Below are positions 61,726 through 64,000 of a stretch of DNA of 64,000 bases, one piece after another. Each line of letters starts with the position of its first letter. Position 1 is the stretch's first letter. The notes below the pieces were generated by a model. It worked only from the letters and a program-made list of their open reading frames with translations, had not been told where the DNA came from and searched no databases. The position numbers were made by a program, and so were the translations under genes. Source of the DNA: Cliona cf. orientalis (lineage: Eukaryota > Porifera > Demospongiae > Clionaida > Clionaidae); contig OZ005706.1 of NCBI GenBank assembly GCA_963930775.1, positions 7,122,428-7,186,427 of the forward strand. Direction: 5' to 3'.

Positions 61726-62891
61726 ATGCATGATTTTACATAGATACACTGTAAACGTGGATCCTGGGAGAAAAATTGATTTGCACCACCTTGCCCTCTA
61801 TTAATTTTTTATTTGAGGTACTGTACATGTAGCTGGGCTTTGAAATTTCCGCGTACAGTAGTAATTCGGGGCGAGCCTGAGCGAGCCCCGAATGCAAGAG
61901 TAACATATGGCAAATTCGCTGTACCTATGTATGTATGTATGTATGTAGCGATACGTCGTCCACGTGCTTATCACGCATGCGCGTATGGTCATGATGTCAA
62001 TCGGTAAAGATGGTCATTACGTACAGGTACTAGGTAAAGATGGTCATAATGCTGACATTGTACATACATGTATTAAATTATACGTACATATACGCGTACG
62101 TACAGTGTGCGTAGTCGACAAGTCTGAAGCATCTGTGATCGTGAGTGTGCTGTTCCAACCTGCAATGTAAGAAGAGAAGGAGAAGGTACGGTCTAAGCCA
62201 ACTTTAAGTAATTAATGCTTGACTATGGAACTAACTCGGCTACTTATGAAGACTGTGCTTTAAATAGAATCATGCAACTTTGATGTTGTAGCTAGCGCGC
62301 TTTAAAATTTTTAATCATCAATATTAAAAGTCATAGAAATATCAAAGAGTTAAATATCAATCACATAAATATATATACGAAATGTCATTTTACAATGTTA
62401 ATAATGAGATACAACTTTCGTCTCCTTGAGAACATCAATGTTATAGCAAATTTCACTGCATGAGCGAAGGCTCGCCCCGCATGATGATTATCATCTTTCT
62501 AGTAATTGGGACGAGCCTGAGCGAGCCCCACACTAATCTGTACTACGAGAAAACCGCTGTACTTATGTATGTATGTATGTAGCGATACGTCAAGCACGTG
62601 CTCGCTAGCGCATAGCGCATGCGCATAATTATCGTGGTAAAGATCGTCAACGTTGGCAGCGTGCTCTAAATATAGCTCATCAAAAGATGCAGCTCGCATC
62701 CGTTCGAGTAGACTGCTAGAAAATAAAAAAGGTAAGGCATTAGTACAAGTATCTACAGCAAGATTGAAGGCTAGGCCTATAGTACGTTATGATCTAATTT
62801 CAGTAGCTAGCTAGCTGTACTATTCTGTAACCACTGTGATACAGCCTGTGTATGTAGTAGTCAAGTGGCAAAACTCCCGACGTACTGGGGA
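61726..62891. other. Intron-like sequence of unit IX with GAGCGAGCC repeats
   Basis: This contains two copies of a segment starting GGGGCGAGCCTGAGCGAGCC (61868, 62507) followed by a TATG run. One copy exists at 43300 in unit VII, so there is an extra ~600-bp insertion/duplication here. No gene. Confidence 0.5.
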
Positions 62892-63199
62892 CAAGAGTGC
62901 ATAATAGAAAGAGAGAGGAGAGTGTCCCACTAGTATGTCATCGCTGCGCAAAGTTCAGAGAGGTCATTAGTATGTAAATATGTCTAAATAAGCATGAGGT
63001 GAGCTAAATATGAGTAGTCACATACACATTGACAATGCTGGCCATGTAATCTCGAGTGGAATGTTGATTTTCTGATGCAAATGCAGTTTTATGTTTGTGT
63101 GTCAACAATGCTGAAAGGTCACGAACCCTTGCCAGGGATGGTCTGCAGCATATATGCAGAGTGGGATACTCTCCTCTCTCTTTCTATTATGCACTCTTG
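62892..63199. mobile_element. 308-bp MITE with CAAGAGT termini and 7-bp target duplication
   Basis: CAAGAGTGCATAATAGAAAG and its inverted copy bound the element, with about 39 paired bases. The flanks repeat CTGGGGA exactly (62885-62891 and 63200-63206). The paralogous empty site is CTGAGGATG near 43711. It is the same family as 24156-24557. Confidence 0.9.
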
Positions 63200-64000
63200 C
63201 TGGGGATGAATCATGCATGGTGCGCAACTGTTATTTGTACTCCTTATCCCTTGATCTTTATAGTGACAATAGACTGAATCAACTGAGCAACAGAGAGCTG
63301 CTTGTACTGTAGGTATTTAATATGGATCGAAGATAGTAGAGGGGGCATCCCAATCCTCCCCCTCTACTACTAAAATCTATAATATTATGAGCGAAGGCTC
63401 ACCCCCTCGATGATTTACAATAAGGCCAATAAAAGGTTAACATTCCATTTCCTATTCTAGGATTGTTGAACAGTGTGAAAACGAGAACGAAACGGTAGCT
63501 GAACGGTATGGACAAAAAGTGACAAGCGTTCATTTGGTAGGTGAGAAACGTTCACAGAGAGCACAATGCGTAATAAGACAGCCTTAGTCACTTGCTGCAT
63601 TGGCTTCTACGATCACTAGGCAGCTCTACTCAGCCGCTTGCTGGAAGCCAAGCCGATTGCTTTTTTAGCTCGAGGCAATCGCTCGAATTATTTGCTCGAA
63701 ATGTACCTAACGGTTGATAAGACACAAAGATACAGCTTTCTTACGATGTCTGCTACATTATCGAGTCTGTACGAGGGTTGGCTGTGCTTCTCCGTTGCTC
63801 ACGGCTTCCCGAAAGCTTGTTTCTTCCACGCGGCATTGAGAACGGTCAATTATTGCAGTACAGTCGATCATGCCTACCAATTAAGCGTTTTATGTGAACG
63901 TAAAAACAATGGATGTGCGCACGTGCGTACTTCCTCATACCGTGGAACGGTGTGAAAACGGAAACGTTCTCACTTCAAAACGATCATACAATGGAACTGA
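63200..64000. other. End of window, unrecognised
   Basis: The sequence to about 63415 matches 43715-44700 in part. From 63415 it is new: a GTGTGAAAACG[AG]AAACG motif occurs at about 63473 and 63950, and one 105-codon open frame (63638-63955) has no recognised domain. Possibly the start of another insertion. Confidence 0.3.

Noticed and set aside
63638-63955. A 105-codon open frame at the window end
   Set aside because: No domain, no splice context and no paralogue in the window; it may be chance or part of an unrecognised element.

Overview
The window looks like nuclear DNA of a demosponge, most likely Amphimedon queenslandica or a close relative. The reasons are AT-rich spacers, very short GT-AG introns (often about 60 bp), dense small inverted-repeat transposons, and many paralogues of a Death-domain plus ankyrin-repeat family. 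This is a judgement from family content; no database was searched.

The window is dominated by a tandem array of about nine related units, all on the + strand. A full unit has a short leader exon ending in a VDDTxxG motif, one 279-bp Death-domain exon, and a roughly 760-bp exon encoding a conserved domain of about 215 residues that I cannot name. These are followed by one to three exons of a low-complexity linker (GDTELSSMAAGLAVGKPGDT type) and one long terminal exon with 5 to 9 ankyrin repeats. Splice phases are uniform (phase 1 around the Death exon, phase 0 before the ankyrin exon), so exons can be exchanged between units. Units that read open from start to stop are I (2555-5750, 784 aa), II (8327-13704, 1174 aa), VI (36795-39870, 321 aa), VII (42515-49006, 866 aa) and VIII (56226-58847, 326 aa). 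Unit 0 is the 3' end of a gene at the window start. V lacks its own ankyrin exon but can splice in frame into VI. III and IV are pseudogenes broken by transposons. IX is a leader with no Death exon in the window.

The most striking point is that three units (II, VII, IX) do not start with the usual short leader. They begin with a hydrophobic leader ending in SGDVELNPGP, a 2A-type ribosome-skipping signal, joined to a Death leader that lacks its own methionine. One receptor-like family thus has two exchangeable 5' ends: a plain cytosolic start and a hydrophobic 2A start. Each type has its own conserved upstream sequence.

Between the units lie small host-gene pieces carried along by the duplications. 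These are MRPL41 on the - strand (one intact copy at 1651-2214 and two broken copies), the last two exons of SDHC on the - strand (50231-53651), an ODF3/CIMAP-type SHIPPO-repeat 3' end (760-1352), and two broken copies of a UBASH3/TULA-type phosphatase exon on the - strand. The blocks 36.1-44.7 kb and 55.1-63.4 kb are a segmental duplication with the same order.

Mobile DNA is well dated by comparing paralogous copies, which give empty sites. It includes a 2.0-kb foldback element made of an inverted minisatellite (5852-7883), a 3.27-kb KDZ/Zisupton-like element (15542-18808) and a 2.26-kb element carrying a Helitron-associated gene piece (27726-29981). It also includes a non-LTR retrotransposon inside the TULA copy (40347-41880), many MITEs with readable target duplications, and an element with a tRNA-type Pol III promoter (55498-55985).
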